From positions 124,001-188,000 of the forward strand of contig JAMLIC010000009.1 in NCBI GenBank assembly GCA_023954375.1: a stretch of 64,000 nt of DNA, in the 5' to 3' direction. The number at the start of each line of letters is the position of its first letter. Position 1 is the first letter of the stretch. Under the pieces are notes generated by a model. It was not told the origin of the DNA, did no database searches, and was given only the letters and a program-made list of their open reading frames with translations. A program made the translations under genes and the position numbers. This document shows, piece by piece, positions 15,947 to 24,526 of this stretch. The stretch is from Planctomycetota bacterium. Lineage in GTDB: Bacteria > Planctomycetota > J058.

Positions 15947-17170
15947 TCACCCACCCGCTCGCCCGGGGTCGAGGGGCGCGGCGGGCGGCGGCGCCGAGGG
16001 CGCGAGGACGGGCGCGAGGGCGGGCTCGACGAGCGGCGCCAGCGCCGGCCACGCGCGCGTCGTCACCAGGTAGGCGGCGAGCGCGGCGAGCGCGGCGGCG
16101 GCGACGGCGCGCCCCGGCCGGGCGACGCCGCCGCCGCGGCGGCGCACGAGCACCTGCGCGAGCACCGGGGCGCCGTCGACGAAGCGCTCGAGGTCGCGCG
16201 CGACCTCCTCGGCCGACCCGTAGCGCGCGCGGGGGTCCTTCTGCAGGCAGCGCTCGGCGACGGCCGCGAGCGCGGGGGGGACCCCGGCGAGCGAGCGCGG
16301 CGGGTGATGGAGCACCTGCTCGAACAGCTCGAAGAGCGTGTCGCCGGCGAAGGGCGGCTGGCCCGAGAGGCACTCGTGCAGGATCGCGCCGAGGCCCCAG
16401 ACGTCGGTGTGCGGCCCGGGCGCCGCGCCGGGCTCGAGCTGCTCGGGCGCCATGTAGGCGGGCGTGCCCAGGACCTCGCCCTCGAGGGTCAGGCCCTGCC
16501 CGGGCGTGGCGGCGGACACGCCGACGCGGCGACGCGCCGAGTCCGGCCCGGGCGCCCCCGCCCGCACGAGCTTCGCCAGGCCGAAGTCGGTGAGGAGCGG
16601 CTCGCCCGTGGCGCGCTCGACGAGGACGTTGTGCGGCTTGAGATCGCGGTGGAGGACGCCGTTCCTGTGCGCGTGGGCCACGGCGCGCGCCACCTTCGCC
16701 ACGAGCGTCGCGGCGGCCCGCGCGCCGAGCGCCCCCTCGCGCGCGATCACGGCGTGCAGGCTGGGGCCGTCGACGAGGTCCATGACGAGGAAGTCGCGCC
16801 CCGCCGCGCAGGTCCCCACGTCGTGGACCGGCACGATCGACGGATGACGCGAGAGGCGCGCCGCGGCCCGCGCCTCGAGGAGGAAGCGCGCCCGGGCGTC
16901 CGGGTCGTCGACGGCGCGCAGGAGCTTGATCGCCACGGGCCGGTCGAGCCCGGCGTGGTGCGCGCGGAGGATCACCCCCATCCCGCCGCGGGCCAGCTCG
17001 CCCAGGACCCGGTAAGGGCCGATCGCGGTCGGCAGCGGCGCGTCCGCCGCCGGGGGGGCGAGGTCGGCCACGATCGTGGGCGCGTCGGAGGTCGACGTCG
17101 GCGCGTCGGCGGGCGTCGAGCGGCGCCGGATGAGCCGGCCGGCGGGCCGCGGCGGGTCGGCGTCCGTCAT
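15947..17170 (-). CDS. Hanks-type Ser/Thr protein kinase, C-terminally membrane-anchored
   Basis: 407 aa from ATG with AGGAGG a few bases upstream on the minus strand. After a Pro/Ala/Thr-rich leader, the kinase domain (about 50-315) has GxGxxG-like GELARGGMG, VAIKLL (lysine), HRDLKPHN, DFG and YMAPEQ motifs, so it should be catalytically active. A Gly/Arg linker is followed by a hydrophobic helix (AVAAAALAALAAYL, about 355-375) and a Pro/Ala tail that would be extracytoplasmic. It is divergent from the sigma factor at 17322, a common pairing for kinase-controlled regulons. Targets unknown. Confidence 0.9.
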   Translation of the reverse strand: MTDADPPRPAGRLIRRRSTPADAPTSTSDAPTIVADLAPPAADAPLPTAIGPYRVLGELARGGMGVILRAHHAGLDRPVAIKLLRAVDDPDARARFLLEARAAARLSRHPSIVPVHDVGTCAAGRDFLVMDLVDGPSLHAVIAREGALGARAAATLVAKVARAVAHAHRNGVLHRDLKPHNVLVERATGEPLLTDFGLAKLVRAGAPGPDSARRRVGVSAATPGQGLTLEGEVLGTPAYMAPEQLEPGAAPGPHTDVWGLGAILHECLSGQPPFAGDTLFELFEQVLHHPPRSLAGVPPALAAVAERCLQKDPRARYGSAEEVARDLERFVDGAPVLAQVLVRRRGGGVARPGRAVAAAALAALAAYLVTTRAWPALAPLVEPALAPVLAPSAPPPAAPLDPGRAGG

Positions 17171-17321
17171 GGGTCCTCCATGCTATCCCCGTCGCTCAAG
17201 TCCTGCCGGCGTCACGTTTCCAGGCAGCGACGCCGGCGGCCGCGCGCCGGGGTGTGGATGCAACAGCGGGCCGGCCGTGCCATCATCAGAGGCAGGCACG
17301 GCGGGGCGCCGGGGAGGGGCG

Positions 17322-17882
17322 ATGGCCGCGGGCGTGGACGCGCTCAGCGACGAGGAGGTCGAGCGCGCCTGGCGCGCCGGGGCCAGCGCCGGGCTGGGCG
17401 AGCTGTTCCGCCGCCACTACCGCGGCCTCGTCGGCTACCTGGTCCGCTTCACGCGCGACCTGGGCGCCGCCGAGGACCTGGCCCAGCAGGCCTTCGTGCG
17501 CCTGCTCGACCGCCGCGCGGCGGCGGGCGCGGGCGGGCGCTTCCGGGCGCTCGTCTACACGGCCGCGCGCAACCTCGCCCTCAACGAGCGGCGCCGGCAG
17601 GGCCGCCGCTACGTGGCCCGCGCCAGCCTCTCCGCGCTGCCCGAGGAGCCGCCGGCGAGGCCGGTCGAGCCGCTCGAGGCGCTGGTCGCGGACGAGGAGC
17701 TCGCCGCCTTCCGCGCCGCCCTGGCGGCGCTCCCGTCCGACGAGCGCGCCGCGTTCGACCTGAAGGAGGTCCAGGGGCTCACGTACGCCGAGGCCGGCGC
17801 CCGGCTGGGCCTGCACCCGGATGCCGTGCGGCGCCGGGTCGCCCGGGCCTACGCGCGCCTGCGGGGCGCGGTGGGCGCGTGA
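17322..17882 (+). CDS. ECF-type RNA polymerase sigma factor
   Basis: 186 aa from ATG 17322 with the strong Shine-Dalgarno GGGGAGGGG 4 bases before. Region 2: LFRRHYRGLVGYLVRFTRDL then AEDLAQQAFVRLLD. Region 4: LPSDERAAFDLKEVQGLTYA, EAGARLGLHPDAVRRRVARA. A linker of about 40 residues joins them. The stop overlaps the GTG of the putative anti-sigma gene (GTGA), so the two are translationally coupled. Such small sigma factors direct polymerase to stress or envelope regulons; the target promoter is unknown. Confidence 0.9.
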   Translation: MAAGVDALSDEEVERAWRAGASAGLGELFRRHYRGLVGYLVRFTRDLGAAEDLAQQAFVRLLDRRAAAGAGGRFRALVYTAARNLALNERRRQGRRYVARASLSALPEEPPARPVEPLEALVADEELAAFRAALAALPSDERAAFDLKEVQGLTYAEAGARLGLHPDAVRRRVARAYARLRGAVGA

Positions 17883-18247
17883 GCTGCGGCCGCGACGAGG
17901 CCGACCTCCTGGCGTGGCTCGACGACCCCGCCGCGGGCGCCGCGCACGTCGCGGCCTGCCCGCCGTGCGCCCGGGCGGTCGCGGCCATGCGCCGGGTGCG
18001 GGCCCTGGCCCGGGCGACGCGGCCCTCTCCCGCCCGTCGGCCGCGGTCGCGCGCCGCCCGCGCCCTCCAGGCGACGCTCCCCATGGCGGCCGCCACGGCC
18101 CTCGTCGCGGCGATCGGCGCCGGGCCGTTCCTGCGCCGGCGGATCGCCGTCCCGCCGGCCGCCCCCGTGGCCGGCCTGCTCGACGCGACGACGCTCTTCT
18201 GGACGTCCGCCGCCGGCCCGACGCTGGCCGCGCGCGCGGGAAGGTAG
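17879..18247 (+). CDS. Membrane anti-sigma factor with zinc-finger motif
   Basis: 122 aa from GTG that overlaps the sigma factor stop by 4 bases. The N-terminal region contains HVAACPPCARAV, the HxxxCxxC of zinc-binding anti-sigma domains. A single hydrophobic segment (ALQATLPMAAATALVAAIGA, about 60-85) predicts one membrane span, and a short C-terminal part follows. It probably holds the adjacent sigma factor at the membrane until a signal releases it. It is shorter than most family members, leaving little periplasmic sensor. Confidence 0.75.
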   Translation: MSCGRDEADLLAWLDDPAAGAAHVAACPPCARAVAAMRRVRALARATRPSPARRPRSRAARALQATLPMAAATALVAAIGAGPFLRRRIAVPPAAPVAGLLDATTLFWTSAAGPTLAARAGR

Positions 18248-18306
18248 TCAACCCCGCCGGCCTGCCTTAGAATCCGCGCCTCGCAGAGCGCTGGAGGCAC
18301 GCCGCC

Positions 18307-18939
18307 ATGGCGGAGAGCAAGAACGACCCGAAGCCCGATGGGAAGACCCCGCCCGCCGCGGCGGGCGCGAAGGGGGCCGCCCCCGAGGCCGCCGGCGCGG
18401 ACGCGCTGCGCGACCACCTGAGCACGATCGCGCTGGTCGTGGTGGTGGTCGTGGCGGTCACGCTCGTGATCGTCTTCCAGGTGCGCAAGGACCGCGACCG
18501 CAACGAGGAGGCCTGGAGCCGGCTCGCGTCGCTGCGGCAGAAGGCCCCCACCGGGACGGACGGCTTCGCGGAGCTTGCGGCGAAGTACCGCGGCACCGAG
18601 GCGGACCCGTTCATCCGGCTCACCTGGGCGGCGCGCCTCTACGAGGCCGGCGCGCGCGAGCAGGTCGAGGAGGCCAAGACGCTCCTCGAGCAGGTCCTCC
18701 GGGAGCACGGCAAGAACCCCTTCCTGCGCGAGCGGATCGCCGGGCAGCTGGAGCGCGTGAAGGCCGAGCTGGCCGACCCCCGCGCGCAGCTCGTCGCCGC
18801 GGCGGTCGAGGCGCCGCCGCCGCCGATCACGATCGACGGCCTCGAGGAGGACGGGCACGACGGGCACGACCACGGGCCCGGCGACGGCCACGACCACGAC
18901 GGCCACGACCACGACGATCACGACGGGCACGGCCACTAG
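18307..18939 (+). CDS. Membrane-anchored TPR-like protein with His/Asp-rich tail
   Basis: 210 aa from ATG. A charged N-terminus is followed by one membrane helix (IALVVVVVVAVTLVIVFQV, about 40-60). A helical region (about 62-165: WSRLASLRQKAPTG, AELAAKYRGTEADPFIRLTW, LLEQVLREHGKNP) resembles the YfgM-like tetratricopeptide domain. The last 30 residues are almost pure His, Asp and Gly (GHDHDGHDHDDHDGHGH), a probable metal-binding tail. The codons of this tail also form the upstream part of the open frame of the next gene. A plausible promoter (TAGTCA, 17 bases, TAGAAT) lies at 18245-18273. Confidence 0.75.
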   Translation: MAESKNDPKPDGKTPPAAAGAKGAAPEAAGADALRDHLSTIALVVVVVVAVTLVIVFQVRKDRDRNEEAWSRLASLRQKAPTGTDGFAELAAKYRGTEADPFIRLTWAARLYEAGAREQVEEAKTLLEQVLREHGKNPFLRERIAGQLERVKAELADPRAQLVAAAVEAPPPPITIDGLEEDGHDGHDHGPGDGHDHDGHDHDDHDGHGH

Positions 18940-19060
18940 CACGACCGACCTCCCCGACGACCTCGACGACGAGGCGCTCGACGAGGCCGCGGCCGGCGAG
19001 GCCCTGAGCTTCGCCGTCGAGCAGGGCGGGGCCCGCCTGGACGCCGCCGTCTGTGACGCC

Positions 19061-19966
19061 GTGCGCGCGCGGGGCCACTCGCGCGCCGAGGTCCAGGCCT
19101 GGATCGAGGCGGGGCGCGTCCGCGTGCGCCGCGGCGGGACCTGGCCGGCCGTGAAGAAGGGGCTCGAGCTGCGCGCGGGCGACGCGGTCGAGGTCCAGCT
19201 GCCGGCGCCGCCGCGCCCGCCCGCGCCCCTGCGCCCCGAGGCGATCCCGCTGGCGCTCCTCCACCAGGACGAGGCGCTCCTGGTGATCGACAAGCCGGCC
19301 GGGCTCACGGTCCACCCGGGCGCCGGGCAGCGCGAGCACACGCTCGCGCACGCGCTCCTCCACGCCAGCGCCGGCCGCCTGTCGTCGGTCGGCGGCGAGG
19401 ACCGCCCGGGGATCGTCCATCGCCTCGACAAGGACACCTCGGGCGTGATCGTCGTCGCCCGCGACGACGCGGCCCACCGCCACCTGGCGCGGCAGTTCCA
19501 CGACCGAACGGTGGAGAAGACCTACCTGGCCCTGGTCGAGCGCGGCCCGCGCGCGGACCACGGCGTCGTCGACGCCCCGATCGGCCGCCACCCGCGCGAG
19601 CGCAAGAAGATGGCGGTCGTCGAGGGCGGCCGGCCGGCGCGGACGCGCTGGCGCGTCCTCGAGCGCTTCGGCGCGCGGGCCGCCCTCGTCGAGTGCCGGC
19701 CCGAGACCGGGCGCACGCACCAGATCCGGGTGCACCTCAAGCACCTCCACGCGCCGCTCCTCGCCGACCCGACCTACGGGCGCGCCGACCGCTTCACGGC
19801 CCAGGACGCCGGCCGCCCGGGCGACGACCGCGTGCTGCTCGCCCGCCACGCCCTGCACGCCGCCCGGCTCGTCCTCACGCACCCGGTCACCGGGGCGCGC
19901 CTGACGTTCGAGGCGCCCCTGCCGCCCGACATGGACGCAGCGCTCGAGGCGCTGCGGGGCGGATGA
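19061..19966 (+). CDS. rluD: RluD-family 23S rRNA pseudouridine synthase
   Basis: 301 aa from the first in-frame GTG. S4-like RNA-binding N-terminus (SRAEVQAWIEAGRVRV) and PsrA/RluA catalytic core with IVHRLDKDTSGVIVVAR, whose Asp is catalytic, then ETGRTHQIRVHLKHLHAPLL and DPTYG. The frame is open further upstream and encodes a typical family beginning (LSFAVEQGGARLDAAVCDAV), but no ATG/GTG/TTG exists there; only CTG at 19004 is available. The real start is therefore either non-canonical or altered, and the S4 domain is cut short if GTG 19061 is used. It may be translationally coupled to the preceding His-tail gene. Confidence 0.9.
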   Translation: MRARGHSRAEVQAWIEAGRVRVRRGGTWPAVKKGLELRAGDAVEVQLPAPPRPPAPLRPEAIPLALLHQDEALLVIDKPAGLTVHPGAGQREHTLAHALLHASAGRLSSVGGEDRPGIVHRLDKDTSGVIVVARDDAAHRHLARQFHDRTVEKTYLALVERGPRADHGVVDAPIGRHPRERKKMAVVEGGRPARTRWRVLERFGARAALVECRPETGRTHQIRVHLKHLHAPLLADPTYGRADRFTAQDAGRPGDDRVLLARHALHAARLVLTHPVTGARLTFEAPLPPDMDAALEALRGG

Positions 19967-20020
19967 TTCGTGGCGTGAACGCCGGGGCGCCACCGGCGTC
20001 AGCGCCTCACGTTCGCTCCC

Positions 20021-20049
20021 TTGTCGCACCTCCACATCACGGGTAACGT
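20021..20049 (+). promoter_or_regulatory. Possible sigma70-like promoter for the M16 peptidase operon
   Basis: TTGTCG (20021-20026) and TAACGT (20044-20049) are separated by 17 bases, 25 bases before the ATG at 20074. An AGGAGG Shine-Dalgarno (20064-20069) lies between. Match to consensus is moderate. Confidence 0.4.
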
Positions 20050-20073
20050 CGCGCCTCCTTCCAGGAGGCCTCC

Positions 20074-21825
20074 ATGCGGGTCCGCGCCGCGGTCCTCGTG
20101 GTCGGCCTGCTCGCCGCGTCGGCCCTCCCGGCCGCCGCGCAGCAGGTCGAGCCCGAGGTGTTCGTGCTCGACAACGGGATGAAGTTCCTGCTCCTGCCGC
20201 GCAAGAGCCAACCCAACGCCGTCTCCGCCGGCTGGGTGGCGAAGGTCGGGAGCGTCGACGAGCGGCCCGGGATCACCGGGATCGCCCACTTCTTCGAGCA
20301 CATGATGTTCAAGGGCACCCGCACGATCGGGACCCGCGACGCGGCGAAGGACGCCGAGCTGAACGCCGCGCAGCACGCCGCGCGCGCGAAGCTGCGCGCG
20401 CTGGTGGTCGAGCAGCAGTACCCGCGCTGGCGCCGGGGCGAGCTCGACGACCCCTGGGACCCGAAGCACGACACCGAGGAGATGCAGGCGCTCCGGGCCG
20501 AGCTGGCCCGCCTGGTCGAGGCGCAGCGCGAGACGACCGTGAAGGACGAGTTCGACTCGATCTACACGGGGCTGGGCGCGTCCGGCATGAACGCCTTCAC
20601 CAGCCACGACCTGACCTTCTACTTCATCTCGGTCCCGAGCAACAAGCTGGAGCTGTGGGCCTGGATGGAGTCGGACCGGCTCCATGACCACGTCTTCCGC
20701 GAGTTCTACAGCGAGCGCGACGTCGTCCACGAGGAGCGCCGCCTGCGCACCGAGTCGACGCCCACCGGGATCTTCCAGGAGCAGTTCGACGCGCTCTTCT
20801 GGCAGTCGTCGCCCTACGCCTGGCCGGTGATCGGCTGGCCGACCGACCTCAACAGCTACACGGCCGAGCAGGCCGAGGCGTTCTTCGACGCCTACTACCG
20901 CCCGAACAACCTCGTGGGCGTGATCGTCGGCGACTTCGACCTGGAGGCGACCCGCGCGCTCATCACGCGCTACTTCGGCCGGCTCGAGCGCGGCGCGCCG
21001 CCCCCGCCGGTCGTGACGCTCGAGCAGCCGCAGAAGGGCGAGCAGCGCATGGCGGCCGAGTGCGACGCCGCGCCGCAGGTCGAGGTCCGCTACAAGGGCG
21101 TGCCGTTCGGCCACCCCGACGAGGCCCCGCTCGAGGTCCTGGCCGAGCTCATGAACGGCCGCACCGGCCGCCTCTACAAGGCGCTGGTCGAGGGCGCGCA
21201 GGTGGCCACGTCGGCCGGCGTGCGCGTCGACGCGCGCAAGTACGGCGGGGCGTTCTCGTTTCAGGGCGAGTGCAAGGGCGACGCGACGCCCGAGCAGGTC
21301 GAGCAGGCCTGGTACGAGGAGCTGCGCCGCCTGCGCGAGGAGCCGATCCCCGAGCGCGAGCTGCAGAAGGTGAAGAACCGCGTGCTCGCCGACAGCTTCC
21401 GCCGGCTGGAGAGCAACTTCTACCTGATGCTCCAGCTCGGCTACTACGAGGCGCTCGGCGGCTGGGAGTACATCAACACGGCGCCGCAGGCGCTCCTGGC
21501 CGTGACGGCCGAGGACGTGCAGCGCGTGGCCGGGCAGTACTTCGCCAAGGAGCAGCGCAGCGTGGCCACCTACGTGCGCAAGCCCGGGGCGGCGGCCGCG
21601 CCGGTCGACGACGAGCTCGAGGCGCTCGACGCGCGCGTGCGGCCCATGGTCAAGCAGGCGCTCGGCGAGCTGGCCGGGATCACCGACCTCGACGAGCTGC
21701 GCCAGGGGCTGGCGCAGCTCGAGGCGCAGTCCGGCGCCGTGCCGCCCGAGTTCAAGCCCGCGATGGACCTCCTCGTGCGCCGCGCGCGCGCGCGGCTGGC
21801 CGAGCTCGAGAAGGAGGGCAAGTAG
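20074..21825 (+). CDS. M16 zinc metallopeptidase, catalytic subunit (secreted)
   Basis: 583 aa with signal peptide (MRVRAAVLVVGLLAASALPA). The active-site HxxEH is present as HFFEHMMF near residue 72. The downstream catalytic Glu region follows an insertion of about 80 residues (AELNAAQHAARAKLRALVVE and on) before GASGMNAFTSHDLTFYF. The second M16 domain (about 210-500) includes NLVGVIVGDFD. The next gene encodes an M16 protein lacking HxxEH, so they probably form the usual active/inactive heterodimeric clamshell that degrades peptides in the periplasm. The downstream ATG follows the stop immediately (TAGATG), showing tight coupling. Confidence 0.93.
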   Translation: MRVRAAVLVVGLLAASALPAAAQQVEPEVFVLDNGMKFLLLPRKSQPNAVSAGWVAKVGSVDERPGITGIAHFFEHMMFKGTRTIGTRDAAKDAELNAAQHAARAKLRALVVEQQYPRWRRGELDDPWDPKHDTEEMQALRAELARLVEAQRETTVKDEFDSIYTGLGASGMNAFTSHDLTFYFISVPSNKLELWAWMESDRLHDHVFREFYSERDVVHEERRLRTESTPTGIFQEQFDALFWQSSPYAWPVIGWPTDLNSYTAEQAEAFFDAYYRPNNLVGVIVGDFDLEATRALITRYFGRLERGAPPPPVVTLEQPQKGEQRMAAECDAAPQVEVRYKGVPFGHPDEAPLEVLAELMNGRTGRLYKALVEGAQVATSAGVRVDARKYGGAFSFQGECKGDATPEQVEQAWYEELRRLREEPIPERELQKVKNRVLADSFRRLESNFYLMLQLGYYEALGGWEYINTAPQALLAVTAEDVQRVAGQYFAKEQRSVATYVRKPGAAAAPVDDELEALDARVRPMVKQALGELAGITDLDELRQGLAQLEAQSGAVPPEFKPAMDLLVRRARARLAELEKEGK

Positions 21826-23313
21826 ATGATGACCCGGACGCTCCGCGCGCTCCTCTGCGTGGCCCTCCTGGCCGCCCCCTGCCTCGCGCAGGAGGCGCCC
21901 CCGAAGCTGCCGGCCCGCCCCGAGCAGATCCCCTTCCCGCCGCTGTCGTTCGAGCCGCCCGACCCGTCGGCCTACCGCCGCGAGCTGCCGGGCGGCGTGA
22001 CGGTGTTCCTCATCCCCGACCGCTCGCTGCCGCTGGTCGACGTGCGCTTCACCTTCCGCGGCGGCTCCTACCTCGACCCGAAGGGCAAGGAGGGCCTCGC
22101 CGCGGCGGTCGGGTCGATGATGCGCCGCGGCGGCGCTGGCGACCTCGACGCGGCGGCGCTCGACGAGGAGGTCGACTTCCTCGCCGCGCAGCTGGGCACG
22201 GGCGCGGGCGAGTACGAGCTCTCGGCCTCGCTCGACACCCTGGCCCAGAACCTCGACAAGAGCCTCGAGCTCATGGTCGCCGTCCTGCGGCGGCCCCGCT
22301 TCCAGCCCGACCGCTTCGCCCTGTGGAAGAGCGAGGTCCTCGAGCGGCTCAAGCAGCGCAACGACGACGCCGGCTCGATCCTCGGCCGCGAGTGGGCCTC
22401 GATCGTCTACGGCCCCGACCACTTCAAGGCCCGGCAGGTGACGAAGGCGTCGCTCGACGGCCTGACCGAGGACGACCTGCGCGGGTTCCATCGCCGCTGG
22501 GTGCACCCGGGCAACCTGGTGGTCGGCGTCTCGGGCGACTTCGACCCCGACGCGATGCTGAAGAAGCTGGCGAAGGCGCTCGACGGCTGGGTCGCCGCCG
22601 AGAAGGCGCCGCCGCCGCCGCAGCCGACGCACGCCCTGGCCCCCGGCGTCTACCGGGTGGAGAAGGACATCCCGCAGGGGAAGGTCCACATCGGCATGCG
22701 CTCGATCAAGCGCGACGACCCCGACTACCACGCGCTCATGGTCATGAGCCGGATCCTGGGCTCGGGCGGCTTCACCAGCCGGATCATGCGCCGCGTCCGC
22801 TCGGACGAGGGCCTGGCCTACGACGCCGGCGCGGCGATCATCCCGGGCCTCTACTTCCCGGGCGAGTTCCGCGCGTCGTTCCAGTCGAAGAGCCGGACGG
22901 TGGCGCTCGCCGCCAAGCTCGTGCTCGAGGAGGTGGAGAAGATCCGCACCCAGCCGGTCGAGGCGCAGGAGCTCGAGGTGGCCAAGGGCTCGCTGATCGA
23001 GACCTTCCCGACGCAGTTCGAGTCGCCCGCGGCCACGCTCGGCGTGTTCATGTCCGACCACCTGAGCGGCCGCACCTACGCCTGGTGGAAGGAGTACCGC
23101 GACAAGGTCCGCGCCGTGACCCCGGCCGACATCCAGCGCGTCGCGGCCAAGCACCTCGACCCGAAGGCCATGGCGATCCTGATCGTCGGCAAGTGGAGCG
23201 AGATCGAGCCGGGCGACCTCGACGGGCGGGCCAAGATGGCCGAGTTCTTCGGGGGCAAGGCGACGGAGCTGCCGCTGCGCGACCCGCTGACGCTCGAGCC
23301 GCTGGGGCGGTAG
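21826..23313 (+). CDS. M16 peptidase-like partner subunit lacking the zinc site (secreted)
   Basis: 495 aa from ATG immediately after the previous stop. Signal peptide MMTRTLRALLCVALLAAPCL ending LAQ. At the place of HxxEH it has GLAAAVGSMMRRGGAGD, so zinc ligands are missing. The R/Y pair used by partner subunits to bind substrate is suggested by the SRIMRRVRSDEGLAYDAGA segment. Two M16 folds: about 50-240 and 260-470 (KVHIGMRSIKRDDPDYHALM). By family knowledge this is the non-catalytic half that completes the substrate chamber. Confidence 0.9.
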   Translation: MMTRTLRALLCVALLAAPCLAQEAPPKLPARPEQIPFPPLSFEPPDPSAYRRELPGGVTVFLIPDRSLPLVDVRFTFRGGSYLDPKGKEGLAAAVGSMMRRGGAGDLDAAALDEEVDFLAAQLGTGAGEYELSASLDTLAQNLDKSLELMVAVLRRPRFQPDRFALWKSEVLERLKQRNDDAGSILGREWASIVYGPDHFKARQVTKASLDGLTEDDLRGFHRRWVHPGNLVVGVSGDFDPDAMLKKLAKALDGWVAAEKAPPPPQPTHALAPGVYRVEKDIPQGKVHIGMRSIKRDDPDYHALMVMSRILGSGGFTSRIMRRVRSDEGLAYDAGAAIIPGLYFPGEFRASFQSKSRTVALAAKLVLEEVEKIRTQPVEAQELEVAKGSLIETFPTQFESPAATLGVFMSDHLSGRTYAWWKEYRDKVRAVTPADIQRVAAKHLDPKAMAILIVGKWSEIEPGDLDGRAKMAEFFGGKATELPLRDPLTLEPLGR

Positions 23314-23333
23314 CGACCGCCGCGTCGCCCGCC

Positions 23334-23882
23334 ATGCCCCCGCACGACCACCCCCACCACCCCCACCACCCCCGCAAGGGCCCGCCCCGCAAGGGGCCGC
23401 CGCACCACCACCGCCACCACGTGCCGTCCTCGGCGATCACCGCCTTCGTCGACCGGCCGCGGATCGACGCCCTCCTGGCGCCGTGGGTGCCGGACCCGGC
23501 CGACCGGGCGTTCGTCGTCCGCTGCATCCTCGGCGAGGGCCCGGCGCACCACCGCGGGGCGAACTTCGTGCTGCTGGCGCTCCTGGGGCTCCTCGTCGAG
23601 CGCGAGGGGCGCGCCCCCGGGGCCGACCCGGCGGCGGTCCCCGTGCCGCTCCGGCTCCCGCCGCACCTCGCCGAGGACCGCGACGAGGACGACGGGCTCT
23701 ACCCGCTCGCCATGCCGACCCGCCCGATCGAGCGCCTCGCCGCGCGCGGGTCGCGCGAGTTCGACGCGATGGTCGACTGCCTCACCGACGGCCCGCCGCA
23801 GCACGCGCTCGCCAACGCCGCCATGCTGGCCCTGCTCGACGCCCTGCTCGCCGGCGACCCGCCCCGGGGGCCGGAGCGTTGA
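23334..23882 (+). CDS. Hypothetical protein with His-rich N-terminus
   Basis: 182 aa from ATG, 20 bases after the M16 partner. The first 35 residues are His/Pro/Lys rich (PHDHPHHPHHPRKGPP, then PPHHHRHH), a likely metal-binding leader. The remainder is helical: DPADRAFVVRCILGEGPAHH, ANFVLLALLGLLVEREG, ANAAMLALLDALLAG. No signal peptide. Its stop overlaps the TTG of the next gene, so the pair is co-translated. No family recognised. Confidence 0.6.
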   Translation: MPPHDHPHHPHHPRKGPPRKGPPHHHRHHVPSSAITAFVDRPRIDALLAPWVPDPADRAFVVRCILGEGPAHHRGANFVLLALLGLLVEREGRAPGADPAAVPVPLRLPPHLAEDRDEDDGLYPLAMPTRPIERLAARGSREFDAMVDCLTDGPPQHALANAAMLALLDALLAGDPPRGPER

Positions 23883-24526
23883 CGGTCGGGCGGCTGGGGC
23901 GGCTCGAGCAGGCCTTCCGCGTGGCCTGCGCCGAGCTCGGCCACTGCGCCGCCGCGTGGCTGTTCGTGCGCGAGGTCGCGGGCGCCCTGGGCGACGCCGG
24001 GGTCGAGGGGCTGCGCGACGAGCTGGGGCGCTCCTACCCCGTGCTCGACGCCGTCGCCCGGCGCTGGTTCGAGGGGCACCGCGCCCCCCACGTGCAGCCC
24101 GAGGGCGTCCTGGCCGCGTGCGCCGGGGTTGCGCGCGTCCTCGTCGTCGGGCTGGAGACGGCGCACCTCGACGCGCTCGTGCCGCTCCTGCCGCCGGACG
24201 TGCGCGTGGGCCTCGTGCGCTTCGGGCAGCTCGAGGCGGACTGGGAGCGCGTGCTCGCGAACTACGGCGGCCGCGTCGAGGGCGCCGACCTGGGCGACTT
24301 CCAGCGCTGGGCGGGCGCCCGCAGCGCGCTGCTCACGTTCGCCTACGGCGTCCACGACGGCCAGGCGCACGTCGGCCCCGCCTGGGTGCGCGTGAGCGGC
24401 CCCGACGTCCGGGCCCAGTTCCGCGCGCTCGTCGCCTGGGACGTCCTGCGCGCCCCGACCTACGTCCACCCGCGGTGGCTCGTGGCCGTCCCGCTCGAGG
24501 ACTTCTCGCACGTGGTGGGGCCGTAG
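23879..24526 (+). CDS. Hypothetical protein, function unknown
   Basis: 215 aa, start taken as TTG 23879-23881 because it overlaps the TGA of the preceding gene and no ATG or GTG is nearby. Helical N-terminal half with AELGHCAAAWLFVREVAGAL, then an alpha/beta-looking stretch (VARVLVVGLETAHLDALVPL, RVGLVRFGQLEADWERVLAN) and a C-terminal THPRWLVAVPLEDFSHVVGP-like end. Its stop overlaps the GTG of the transporter gene. No homologue recognised; the three overlapping genes 23334-25860 form one translation unit. Confidence 0.6.
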   Translation: MTVGRLGRLEQAFRVACAELGHCAAAWLFVREVAGALGDAGVEGLRDELGRSYPVLDAVARRWFEGHRAPHVQPEGVLAACAGVARVLVVGLETAHLDALVPLLPPDVRVGLVRFGQLEADWERVLANYGGRVEGADLGDFQRWAGARSALLTFAYGVHDGQAHVGPAWVRVSGPDVRAQFRALVAWDVLRAPTYVHPRWLVAVPLEDFSHVVGP

